From Cladorrhinum sp. PSN259 (Eukaryota > Ascomycota > Sordariomycetes > Sordariales > Podosporaceae), in NCBI GenBank assembly GCA_033725935.1, contig MU867120.1, positions 151,846 to 215,845 on the forward strand: a stretch of 64,000 nt of DNA, written 5' to 3'. Numbering within the stretch: position 1 is the first letter of the stretch; each line of letters starts with the position of its first letter. Positions 1 to 11,595 of the stretch are shown here, piece after piece. The translations under genes and the position numbers were made by a program. The notes below the pieces were generated by a model, which was given only the letters and a program-made list of their open reading frames with translations, was not told where the DNA came from and did not search any database.

Positions 1-583
1 TTTGCATAAAGGCGCGAAGTTGATGCCACGCACGGCTTCAAAACTTATCTAACTAGCTTTTGCAGCCATAAATAATAATTACCAGCACGTCAAACCAACG
101 AGTTGCACATGATATGTGCACCATCTATCTTCCATTTCATGATAAAATATTTGCAATGCGGTGTCAGATACCACGTATGAAGTTACCTTACATGACAGAC
201 ACTGAAAAGGATCGAGCAATACCACCAAAGAAAAAAAACCGAGCCAAAGAGCAAATGAGAAAGAGTGAAAAAGGAGTGAGGAATTATTAAAGCAAGACCA
301 GCTACGGAACGGCCAGAAGGGCACGACATATCAGTTACCTACTAGTTATGTACTCCCAAACAGATCACACACAAGCGCTAAGCCAGTTTTCTCACTATCA
401 ATCTTCATCAAGCCTTTAATATAGCTCTAATATACTTCTTCACCCAGATTATCCCTATTAACAAGTAAACAACCGCCCCTTTAGAAGCCCCAAGACCAAT
501 ATTATCCACACCAACCCACGCACAACAAGACAACAACAAAACTCATATTCCTCCTCTAAAGACCCTTCAAGGCAAAAAAAAAT
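1..583. other. Intergenic, no gene seen
   Basis: AT-rich sequence lying downstream of the GH17 gene, which is on the minus strand. It should contain that gene's 3' UTR. I see no convincing reading frame, RNA gene or repeat here. Confidence 0.6.
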
Positions 584-1888
584 CTATTCCATCCCCCAAA
601 ACTGCTCCGCATAAAAAGTCACCGGTTCAGCAACCTTCCACGAATCATCAAAAGCAGTAAACAAATAAAGCCCGCCCCACTGGCTATCCCTCCAAGCCTG
701 CTTGATACTCTCCAACGCCACCTTCTGCTCACTCCTCCCAGGAACAGCAGCACCGTTAGCCATCCCCTGCCAAGGCCATCCGCTCTCCGTAACCACAACC
801 CTCTTTGACGGATCAGCCAGTACCTCTTTCTATTTCCATCATTTCACCGTTAGCATTTAACTCCTCAAAGAATCTCTTTAAACGTAACAGCTGGATAGGA
901 ACCAAAAGAAGAAACAAAACTCACAACATCCATAACCTTCCTCAACACAAACACTCCCGCCCCTTCAGCCGTCGTAGCACTATCAAAAAACGGATGAACA
1001 TTAACAGCGCAGTAGTCCCCCGCATCACAAAGCCCTGGCTCCCTCTCGACAGCCAAAAACGTATCAACCGTCACCACCGGCCCCGCGTATCCCGCACTCC
1101 TCAGCATATCCCTCGCGGCCGTCACAGCCCCAATCACCTGCCCCGCCGTCGCCTGCCCGTTATTCACCAGCTCGTTCCCCACCGATATGGTATCTACTAT
1201 CCCCCACCCTTCCTCTGAAAATTGCTCAATGGCCGACACGAGCGTCCACACTTGCGAATCCAAATCATTCAAGTCAAAGATGCCAAGGAACAGCTTTACC
1301 CCAATCGAATGCGCCGCGGGGACCACAGCGGCCACCTGGTTGCAATCCACCCCGTAGATGCGCACCAAATCAACGTTTAGCAACGACAGGCGCTGGAAGT
1401 CGGCGTAGACCTGGGAAGCGGTCCGGCAGGTCCCGTCCCCGTTGTAAGGCGAGTACGTGACGCCCGTGATAGGATCTGCTGCTGCGTCGTCCAGTTGTCT
1501 GTGCGGGAGAGGAGGGGCTGGTGGTGCTGCCGGAGTAGTAGAGGTTGGCTGAACAAGGATGGAGGTTATCGATGTGCGGATATATGCCGGTGTGGCACTA
1601 GCGACGTGATCCGTGTCGACGTAGAGGATTACGTGCGGGATCCAAGTTTCAGAGGCAGCGGCGTTGTCAAGTAGAATTTTGGGTTTGTGGTGTCTATCGC
1701 CTGGCGCGATTGCTTGTCGGTCGAGGTGATGATAATTGGGATCTAGGCCCGGTTGAAATTTTCAGAAAAGAAAGCGGGCGCAAGATAGAGAGTAATAGGT
1801 GTATTGAGGAAAAAGAAAACTTACTTCCCGTGTGAGAAGCGGCGAGGCCTGATAGTAGCCCGCCAAGAATGAGGATAAAATAACTCAT
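584..1888 (-). CDS. GH17 cell-wall beta-1,3-glucanase/transglycosylase, Scw4/Mp65-like
   Basis: Secreted glycoside hydrolase family 17 protein that would cut or rejoin beta-1,3-glucan in the cell wall. Three exons (1888-1825, 1742-925, 823-584) give 373 residues. Introns are GTAAGT..CTAG (82 nt) and GTGAGT..GAG (101 nt), and the phases fit. The first exon, starting MSYFILILGG, is a signal peptide. A Pro/Thr/Ala-rich linker of about 90 residues follows, then the GH17 barrel, which opens with TYSPYNGDGTC. The acid/base Glu is visible in VGNELV and the nucleophile Glu in VTESGWPWQG, and the protein ends at the family's usual FWG motif. This layout matches soluble cell wall proteins such as yeast Scw4/Scw10 and Candida Mp65; yeast Bgl2 lacks the linker. 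The product is clear. The exact substrate preference is inferred from the family. Confidence 0.9.
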
Positions 1889-2499
1889 GGCCGGTTCCGA
1901 CTTGGTTTTGAGTGTCGGCTTCGATGTACTGGTGTTTTAGTTGTGGCAAAGGGCGCTCGAAATGTTGTGCTGAAGCGGGTGAACTCATGGTGGACGAAAA
2001 GTCAAGTCGTCCTGTTGGCTCGGGATGAAGCAGCATGGCTCATTGTTGCTGTGGAAAGAGCTCTTGAGGTTATCTCAGACGAGTCCTATTCTGAGGAAGC
2101 TGCCTCTGCCCATCATGATCTCTGACCGCGCTTCATTTTTCCCCTTTCTAATACTCAGCAAGAACGCCCTTCTGTCGCCCTTTGAGCCTCCGCGCTTGCC
2201 CTCTTATGAACCCTGGAACATCCAACTTACCTACAAACGAAACTGCTAAAACCACCACAGATCATCTTTGAAAGCATTACATTAGTTATCAGCCGCAAAA
2301 CAGCTCCCTCTCAAATAATGAAAGAGTCCGGGCATAAGTTACACATAGACACATAACGTAGCACTCATCTCCCCTTTCCATTTCCCACTTGTCCCTTGCG
2401 TTTTCCCATGACATCGCTTCCCACCCGTCTATACCTATCCATTCTCACAATAACGCCCTCTATATACAACAACAATCCCTGCTCTGTGACAAAAAAATA
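1889..2499. other. Intergenic, promoter of the GH17 gene
   Basis: This 611 nt spacer lies between the 3' end of LCB1 and the start of the GH17 gene, both on the minus strand. It should hold the LCB1 3' UTR and the GH17 promoter. The small open frames here have no domain or splice support. Confidence 0.5.
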
Positions 2500-4233
2500 T
2501 TAAGCGGTCGGCAAGTTAAGTTTATTATTAGTCTTGCGAGTCATGACCTTGGTGATGGCATGCCTGATAGTGACACCAGCCTTCTCCACATCCTTCTTGG
2601 ACAAGGCAGAAGTGAGGCAAATCTTGAGTGCAGGCTGAACAGTCCACGAACCGTCCTTGAGGCTAGAATGAGTGGAGATGGAGGCGCCTTTGAGGCGGGT
2701 GATGAGCACACCGTTTGCTAGGGCCTATTGAGTCTGTTAGTAACTGTATCACCATAAAATTCGGGGGCCTGACAAACATACCTCATCACAGCACTCCTGC
2801 AGCAACCTCTCCTGGTCCTCAATGGTCAACCGTCTAGCATTCACAACCTCGGGCTTGAAAACCAAGATCATGATCGGGTTCTCAGGAGCACTGGTGCAGA
2901 TAACCCAATCGCTTCTGGGGTCCAACTGAGCGCGCATCAACCGGATATTCTCGCGGCACTGATTCAAAATCTCGGGGTTGGATTGCAAAACGTTCAAGCT
3001 CTCACTGGCTGTCATGGCCAGCATGGCGGGCAAAGCGGCAGAGAAGGTATAAGCGGCGGCAGAAATACGCTGGTGCTCAACAACGTCCGAAGAACCGGCA
3101 CAGAAACCACCGCCGGCACAGAGAGGGCCAGCAAGAGAGCCAACAATCATGTCGATCTGAGTAGGGTCCACGTTTTGGTGCTCAGTAAGGCCACGGCCGC
3201 TGCGCCCAAGGACACCGAAAGACCAGGTTTCATCGAGGATAATGCGGAACTTGTACTTTTCCTTGAGTTCAATCTGTGTTTCTTGTCAGCCTCTTGCTTC
3301 CACACTTCATCTTCGGTGTTGATGATCCCTACCAGCTTAGGCAGATTATTCATATCACCCATGGTCTCAAACAGAGCCTCAGTAACAATGAACCGTCTAG
3401 TCAGCTTCTTCTTGGCCTGCTCTTGAACGACTTTGCGCATGACTCTTTCCAGGTCCTCCAGATCATTGTGATTGTACCACTTGATGTTGCTGCGGGAAAT
3501 CTCCAAGCCTCTCCGGATCGAGTAGTTGACAGCGCGGTCGGCAACAATGATGTCTCCGCGCTTGCAGAAAGCAGGGATAACGCTAGAGATGGCAGAGAAG
3601 GCCTGCGCGTAGACAATGCACTTCTCGGTGCCCAGATAGGTAGCAATGTCGGCTTCGGCCTTCATGTGGACGTCTTGGGTACCGTAGAACTGGGGAGGAC
3701 CGCAAGGACCAACACCGTAAGTGCGGAGGGTCTGGATAGCTTTCTCCTTGATTTGTTCGTTTGCGTTGAGGTTATAGAAGTTGTAAGAAGCGAGGTTGGT
3801 AACTGTCTTTCCGTTTGCGAGCTTTGATTTGGGGCCGGTCGGTCTGTTTTACTTTGCATCAGCGCTTCGTCCGCCATTTCCGAGTTACAAGTATCTCTTA
3901 CCCAACAAGGACAGGCAGCCTCTCCATCTCAGCCTCCTCCAGCGCGGTCTGCTTCGGCACCAACGGTTCCGGAGTCCACTCCTCGACCAGCTCGTCAATC
4001 TCGTCCTCGGTCAACTTGACATAGTTGACCTTGCTCGTCGAGTAGCTAGGTGAGAGGAGGTACCGGATGAAGAAGATAACGAGCACCAGCTCTATCGCTG
4101 ATCTGGCAGGATCATTCTGATAGCTGGACCGGACGTAGCGGATGATCACGGCGCTGCCGGGCACCTGCTGAAAAGCAGACGCCGCCCGGTTGAGATACTC
4201 GTTAACGAGCGTCTGCACCTCGTGCAGCTCCAT
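2500..4233 (-). CDS. Serine palmitoyltransferase subunit 1 (LCB1)
   Basis: The LCB1 subunit pairs with LCB2 in the ER membrane and condenses serine with palmitoyl-CoA, the first step of sphingolipid synthesis. Four exons (4233-3902, 3843-3333, 3273-2782, 2724-2500) give 519 residues; introns are 57-59 nt and all phases agree. The N-terminus carries one membrane segment (ELVLVIFFIRYLL). The aminotransferase-like fold follows, with LASYNFYNL, TYGVGPCGPPQFYGT, LDETWSFGVLGR and IVGSLAGPLCAGGGFCAGS. The last of these stands where the LCB2 subunit has its PLP lysine; LCB1 proteins lack it, so this subunit is not catalytic alone. Length is normal for the family. The gene sits between two glucan genes on the same strand, but the large spacers argue against co-transcription. 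Confidence 0.95.
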
Positions 4234-5419
4234 CTCTTTTCTTTGTTTGTCTTATTCCCTTGTGTATATCTTTTTTCCTAATCACTCCCCCGCCGCATCT
4301 GCATCTGAGGTTGTATCGTTTACCGCCTCGCTGGAAAGTCTTCGACGCGCCGGTCACCGTCGCAAAATAAATCTGTCGCGTTCAGGAACAGAGGGCAAGA
4401 AAGGAATGAAGTGAAAAGAAAACAGAGATAACAGATTGACGAAAACACCACAGGTTTCCGGGTTCTTCGGTGTTTAGAAAAATACCGAAAGTTGGTGGTT
4501 ACACTCACCAAAATGTCAAATCCAAATTCCAATCTACGGCGTACATGGATAGGCGCATTAGCATCAGCAGCAACCAGCCGACCGCCAGCAACACGTCAGG
4601 CCAGCTAGTCTTGCTAGTCGAACACAGTCCCCACTCACACACGGCGACGCGGGAACGGGATTGGGAGGCCTGCCAGATCCCACTGCGACGGTCCCACTTC
4701 TTTTTTTTCGAACAAAAATTCAGGGGCAAGTCCCAAAAGTTTCCCGAAGCCCGGATCTGACAGGCCCCACACAGTAAGTATTCGGTAATACCTTGTTGGT
4801 CCATGCAAGGTCTCAGGGGTATTCCGTACAGAAGAGCTACATAGAAACAAACAGATCTTCTAATCACTAGCATCACTGCTTAACCTCATTCAATGCCATT
4901 GTCTCTCATTTCTCAAGCCCCATCAACTAATTCCTACATTTGAACGTATTATCATTGAGTCAATAACGTAACGAACAAAAACAAGAGAGGAAAGCAGTAG
5001 GTATAGAAAGGTCTAATAAATTAAACCAGCGTCATTTGTGTGCGTGATGTGTAATGTTGTATGTGATGTAACAGCCATTTGCCTCCTTAAATAAACCACC
5101 TCCGCCTTCCGAGGACCAAAGGAGAAGAAAAAAGTAAAAAGCCAAAATGAAGAATGATGATTTGATGTGCTTCGGTGCTGTGCCAGAAAGCATAAAAAAA
5201 AGACAAAAACCAAAGAAAAGCTTCGCGCATGAACCCAATACACAGAATGAACAGACCAACCAAGTAGGATACCATACAGCATTTCATGACTCCTTTCCTC
5301 CCGCTCTTTTTACTGACAACCCAAGAAAGCAAAACCCGTATGGATCATTGTCAACCTGCAAAGGCAAGTCAACTTATTAAACAGTTTACAAGTAGTCCGC
5401 TAAGGGACTCGCCGATCCT
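4234..5419. other. Intergenic, LCB1 promoter and FKS 3' UTR
   Basis: A 1.2 kb spacer between two minus-strand genes. I see no gene. The open frames on the minus strand around 5013-5332 are runs of Phe, Leu and Ser codons from pyrimidine-rich sequence and carry no recognisable domain. Confidence 0.5.
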
Positions 5420-8400
5420 TTAAATGTAGGTCGCCATTTCCGACCACGCGGTGGCGACCATGGTGCGTTTGGCCTTGCTGGAGGTGGCAGTCCCTGTCTT
5501 AGATGACGTGTATGCGCCAGTGTAGCCAACTCTGCCAGTGCCGGTAGCGGACTCCAGGCGAGTGTCGTCGTTATTCTGTTTGCCTGGCTGGAGCAGCCCG
5601 AGATCCTGGATATCCATCGCTTTCCAGAGACTGTCAGGGAGATACTTTCCGGCAACAAGTGGGCCGGCAATAAGGGCTACGAAAATGACAAACATCAGGA
5701 AATAGAGCATGGCATATCGGACGACACGTCTTCTCCTGAGCTTGGTCTGCTTCATCGAGTAAATTGGAGGGCGAATTTGGCGACTGTTGATAATGTTAGC
5801 GACTTTAATTAAGCCTAAATGATACAATGAAGACATACCTTGGACGGAGCCAGAAGAGCATCATCGAGTGCAACTTGTCAATCTGGGGGGTAATGATGAG
5901 GGGGAGCATCATGAAGAGGATGGTATGACCAAGAACGAAGTCGGCCGCGAACATGCTCAACTCGGTAATCTTGCACAAAAATTCACGAGCGGGCTGCGAA
6001 ATGGTGTGCCAACCCATAGAGTACCACTTGCCAGTCCAGAATGCAATGTTGGATGCATCAGTCTTCATTTCTCTTGTAAGTGCGAGCGAGACAATCAGCT
6101 TGAAGATGAACCGCTGGAGAGCGAGAACCGCAATCATGCCTAGAACAGTCTTGGCGAAGTCAAGATGCTCAAGGAAGAACATAACTTCAAAGAATATCAG
6201 GAGACCAACGACTGCGAATCCGTGGGCGATGGCAGCGAGAACGGTACCAAATTTCTTGCAGCACATGCTCAACAAAGGACCCATGCAGCAAGCCATGCCG
6301 AACATGGCGGCAAGGACACCCATGTTGAGTACGATGGGACCAAAGGCGCAAACAGCGACACGGATGAGGGCACCCGTTGGTTTCGCGTTCTTATCATTCG
6401 CCTTCACGCCATTCTGCGCGTTGATGAAGAGGAACGGGACGAGGGTGACAATAACCAGGCCCAAGGGCGTGAAGATCTCAGACCAAAACATGTTAGTAAT
6501 GGCAGCACGCGCGACATCTCCGGACGCCTTTGCTGAGGGGTCGCCAATAATCTTGCGCTTGTAACCGGTAGTTCTGGTACGAGAGAGACGGCAGAACGAG
6601 ATCCACGAAGATGCGTGCGATCGGGAGTTGCCGCGAGACAGCCAGCGGAGATACTCGCGGTAGTCGATGAAGAAGTCGTTCCAGGCGAACTGATGGGGGT
6701 TGTACAAGAACGGCGAGACAACAAGGGCCGTCAGCGAGATCCAGAAGTAGACGAGAGCTGGAGTCCAGATGGTCACGGTCGCGAACAGCAGCATCATCAC
6801 GAGACGAGAGCCGAAGTAAATGGATGGGGCGGCAAATCGTGAATAGAGGACACCGAAAGGAATGCGAGCTGTAGCGAAACCACGACCGGTACCGATGTAA
6901 CGGGCACCACCGAAGGTAATATCCATCTGAACCGAGTTGGCGTAGATCTGGCAAACAAAGACTTCAAAGAAGGGTGAAAGCGAGCCGATCTGCTTGCAGA
7001 AACGTGTAGCTGCACGGAGGACACCGCGCTCCATCATTTCCTGCACGAAGAGAGGAACGAACGACAGGAAGAAGACGAAGAAAATCGACAAGATACTGCG
7101 GTAAACCCAATCGACGAGAGCATCTGTGTTGGCGCATCCGGTAGGGAAGAGAGGATCGGTGATCGGAACCTGGCGGTTGTATTTGCAGGGGATAGTTTCC
7201 TTTCGGAGCACACCGATCTGGAGGCAAGAAATCATAAAGAGCTGAACAGACAACATAATGAACATGTTGTTGACGTGGAAACCGGGATGGGCGTAATAGA
7301 AGGACAGGAAGCGATCAATCGGCAGCTGAGTTCCGAGGTAGTAATACTCTCTTGACAACATTTGTTCACCCATACCAGTTCCAATCTTGGTGGTGAAGTT
7401 CAGAATGGATCCGAAACCCAAATCACGACCCTTGCCACACTGGTAGTACTCGCAGTGCTTGATACGTCCACCACGGAGAAGAGCATTCATACCGGCGTAA
7501 ATATCCTCGTTCAGATGGAGACCCTTCTGAGCCTTGGACACACCACCACGGGTCGTCATGAAGATGCCGTTGAGGAAATCGGGATGGCCATAATGAAGCT
7601 TGCCACCAATTTGAGCGAGGGTTCTAGCGAAGAGTGTACCGAATGTCTGTTCCTTTCCGGCAGCAATGTCACCAAGGATACCGATGTTCTCGGAGAAAAT
7701 GTATTCACGAGCACCGAGAATGGCAACAGGGGTGTGGACAGGGTTCTTGACACCAGGGGTGTATGGAGAGACGTTGTCGGTCTTCATCTCTTCGAATTCG
7801 GCAAGAACGCTGCGAATCTTGAGACATTCCTCGAGGTAGTTGTCTTGGTTGGCATCGATAAGCTGGATGTACTCGCCGCGGTAGAAGATCAGAGCGTGAT
7901 TCTGGTTGTCGGACTTGCCATCACCAAGAATGGGATTACCGGAGAGCTGAATGCGGAACTTGGGACGACGCATGCCGTTCTCCATGATCTCGGAGTGGCC
8001 ATCGATGAGAGCAGAGTAAAGGCGGGGCTCCTCCCCTTCGGCAACAGGCGGCTCCTCGTCGAGGTAAGAGATTTGGAGATCGGGATAAGCACGGAGCAAG
8101 AACTCGGCGTTCTCCATCTCCTCCTTCTTGAACTTGGCGAAACGCTGCATAGAAACCATCAACTTGAACTTGCGACGAGCCATGCGCTCGAGCTCACGCT
8201 CAAGCTTGTCAGAATTGCCACCGAACATTTGAACAACCTCGGGGTTTTCGACGCGGTACAGGAGCTTGATGGCTCGGCTGTAGTTCATGAAGCCAGAAAT
8301 GGTACGGTAAAGAGTCTGGAAGCGAAGCGAAGCCCAAATACGGGTACGGAGGGTGTATTCAGGGGCAGACGACTTGAAACCGATGCAGTAGAATGGGAGA

Positions 8401-11360
8401 TCATCAATCTTGCTCTTGGCGGCGTCCTTGTCGGCAGCCTTCTCGTCTTCTCCGTTGAACTGGGATGTCTCATCTGCCAGAATCTTTGTATCCTTGACGA
8501 AGCAATCCCACTCATGAGGGTGGAGCTGCTTGAGATACTCCAGGAGAGTGACGCGGGAGTAGGGCTCGTCCTCACGAATGATTTCCCTCAGCGAGAGGAG
8601 AATCTTCTCGCTGTAGTGGGGAATCATGACCGTGAAAGTGGGCATGTTGTCAACCGGAAGAGGCTCGGGGATGGGCGTGGAGAGCGACTGGGCGAAGAAG
8701 CCGATTCTGCGCTCGGCCTCGCTGTAGCTAGGGAAGAACTCGGTCTTGAAAGAGTGGTCTTCTTGCGATACGAAGAAGGTAGGCGCACGCAGGGTACGCT
8801 TGCCTTCCTGCTCAGACGGGACCTGGTGGTAGAGGAGCTTCTGAACGTGGTCGATGGCCAAAAGATGCTCGCGATACATGGAAATAATGATAGCGTTCCA
8901 GATCTGCGAGATGAGAACTTTGGGCTTGTACTTGATCTCCATATCTGTCGTGGCGAGAACCTTGGAGTAGATACGCTTCGGGAGGCGAGAGAAGATGTTT
9001 CTCCAAGGAGTCCAGATCGATGAACCGAGATAGAAAGACCGGGCAATTGAGGTAACCGTGTTCAGCAGGACGTACCATAGATACGTGTCCAGGAAAAAGA
9101 AGATCAGATCGGTGAACAGGAGAAGAGCCAGGGTGAACTTTGGCTGGTGCACGCAAAGGTAGTTCTTCAAAATTGTATCGCCTATGCAGTTGTCGACGTT
9201 CATGATGGCCAAGTAACGAATTGGATCACGGATCGACAGGGTCAGGTAGGCGTACGACTCGGCAAACTTTGCTGTAAAGACAACCACCCAGAGACCAAAG
9301 GACAAAGCCATGTCGTTGCCCTTGAGACGGGGATAGCTTGCAGTGAAAGTCTGACTGGCAACATATCTCCTCGAGTTCTTGGTCAGGTAGCTTCCAAACA
9401 AACCACCAAGTGGCATGATGGAAAAGAAGAAGTAGGTGATGACGGCGATGAAGAACTGCACTATACCGAGGATGAGAGCAATCTTACTATTCTGCCTCGC
9501 AAGATAAGCCTTCTTATCCGATGCCGGCATGAAGATGTAGACACCAGGAGCAGCGTTGAGAACGAAGACGAAGATCAAGAACATCAACCGTTTGGTCAGA
9601 TGCTGCGCACCGGCCCATCTGCGCGGAACATAAAGCCACTCAAGGAGCGTAGCCACGATCTGAATCAGAGCGGCGATAGTACCACCGAATCCTACAATCG
9701 ACCAGTGAGCCGCTTTTGGTGGTGCCTGATTGACTTCCTGCTCGTAGTCCGGCGTGATAAGCGTTGGCGAGTTGAAAGCCGTGAAGAACCAGAACATTGT
9801 CAAGTGGATAATCCAGATGCGGTTGAAGTTGGTGACCAAATGGAACCACGAACGAGCCTCCTTGTACGTCTTGAAAAAGCACTTCTTCCAGTTTACCTCT
9901 TTGAGCTTGAGGTAACGCTCGGCAGGGGGGACATCAACCAGCTTGCTCTTGTCGGTGAGCACAATCCGCTCAATACCTTCAGGGTACCAGAAGAGCTGAT
10001 TGCAGTCATCGTAACCGATAATCTGGTTGTGATCCCTCTCGCGGCGAACGTACACTCCGTCGGAAATCTCGTAGCCCTGGTCGCGGCAGTATTGGTAGAG
10101 AGGCGTAATGACATTGTTGAGGAAGGTGAACTCCTCGATTGGCTCAACCATGTTCTGGCAGGCGGGCGAGTTCAGGTAGTCGTCTGCACATTTGAAAATG
10201 AAGCAGAGACACTCGGGCATGAAACGGACCTGGTTAGCCTCGCCCCAGCAGAGAAGATATAGAGCGAGCTGTCTGACGCGATCATGTTGGGACATTCGGT
10301 TCATTCGCGTCTTCCAGCGGAACTCGGCGGCTTCCAAAGAGTCGTCGCCTTCGAGGTCCTCCAAAGCTTCGGCCTCGTTCTCAGCACCCGCACCCTTCTT
10401 GGCCTTCTTGCTCTTTTTGCTAGACTTTCGGCCTTTCATGTTGGAGAATCCGACAGCATCATCCAGATCCAAATGAGCTGCGAAATACCACTTGCGGTAG
10501 TTTGCGTTGTCTCCACCGATATAATCGGCATGGAGCGAAAGCAGGGCCTGGTTCGGCGTCATGCGTGATGCACGAGAATCCAGGAGAACCATCAGATGAT
10601 CGTACATATTCCGCATGCTGTCGCGCTGGAAACCAAACTTGGCCGTAAGGTCAAGGAAGATGTCTTCCACCTCTTCCTTGGAGAGGGGAATCTGGGCATC
10701 CGAGGTCCAGGCTGGGTACGGCTCGCGCGACCGTTGACTGGCCTGGGCGGCCGCCCCATAATCCATGCCGTAATTTGGAGTCGACGCACCAGACGAGCGG
10801 TTTCCACCGTAGGAAATCTGTGACGATGGAGGCCTGAATCCTCTGTTTCCTTGGCCCTCATACTGCTGGTCATAGCGCTCGTCACCACGTCCGTAGTAGT
10901 CCATGTCGGCAGCGCGTGCCATGTCCGACCTCATGGTGAAATCGCTGAAAGTCTCCGAATCATCTTCTGATCCACCGCGAGGGCCTTGGCCATTTCCAGC
11001 GGGGCCTGCATTGCGATCGTACCCCTGATCGTAATAACCATTGTTGTTACCATTCTGGTCATAGTACCCATCATTGTACTGATCTTGGTTGTCATAGTAC
11101 CCGCCATCCTGCTGGTATGGATTGTTTGGATCGGCGTTGTAATAGCCGGACTCGTCGTAGTAGCCTTCACCTTGCTGACCTCCACGTCCTTGTTGTTGCT
11201 GACCGCCGTGGTTGTCATAATATTGGTCGTCTTGATAGTACGAATCTGAGTGGCCATGCTGGCCGCCTTGTCCTTGGGGTTGACCGTATCCGTCGTCGTA
11301 GTCGTTGTAGCCTTGGCCCTGGGCGTTGCCCTGGCCTTGGCCTTGGGGATGTCCCGACAT
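5420..11360 (-). CDS. 1,3-beta-D-glucan synthase catalytic subunit (FKS, GT48)
   Basis: Plasma-membrane enzyme that makes wall 1,3-beta-glucan from UDP-glucose, activated by Rho1 GTPase; it is the target of echinocandins. Two exons (11360-5839 and 5783-5420) joined over a 55 nt intron give 1,961 residues, full length for the family. The start is MSGHPQGQG at 11360. Residues 1-150 are Gln/Gly/Tyr/Asp-rich and disordered. Next come the FKS1 N-terminal domain (LYLLCWGEANQVRF, about 370), a first membrane cluster (about 510-770), the cytosolic GT48 core (about 900-1370, with NQNHALIFYRGEYIQLIDANQ and GVSKAQKGLHLNEDIYAG) and a second membrane cluster to the end. Echinocandin hot spot 1 corresponds to AYLTLSIRDP (about 700) and hot spot 2 to DWVYRSILS (about 1415). 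The short last exon supplies the tail from the Arg of SRQIRPPIYS. There is no sign of damage. Confidence 0.97.
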
Positions 11361-11374
11361 TATTGGCGACGATT

Positions 11375-11595
11375 CTAAAGACCAAGTCCACGTGTTAGCA
11401 ATTGCCAACACCAGTACCGGGAGCGGGAGCGGGAGCGGAAACGCTTTTGGAGAACGCGTTGCAATGCCGTCTTTGCTATGCGGTCACTTGACGACGGTGT
11501 GACGTGCAAAAAGAGGCGCCCCCGAACGCGGGGAAACGCCCGAACTTCACAAAAGCCGTTGCGGGAATTGATACAGCCATGGATTGTGAACTTAC
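11375..11595 (-). other. Predicted 5'-UTR intron of the FKS gene
   Basis: On the minus strand there is a consensus donor CTG|GTAAGT beginning at 11595, a branch-like GCTAAC about 20 nt before the acceptor, and an acceptor CTTTAG ending at 11375, only 15 nt upstream of the FKS start codon. The 221 nt interval carries GGGAGC repeats. This is prediction from sequence alone. Confidence 0.6.

Noticed and set aside
7362..9023. 553-codon open frame on the plus strand
   Set aside because: It is antisense to the conserved GT48 core of FKS; the lack of stops comes from codon bias of the real gene, and the translation shows no domain.
9147..10262. 371-codon open frame on the plus strand
   Set aside because: It is also antisense to FKS with no independent support.
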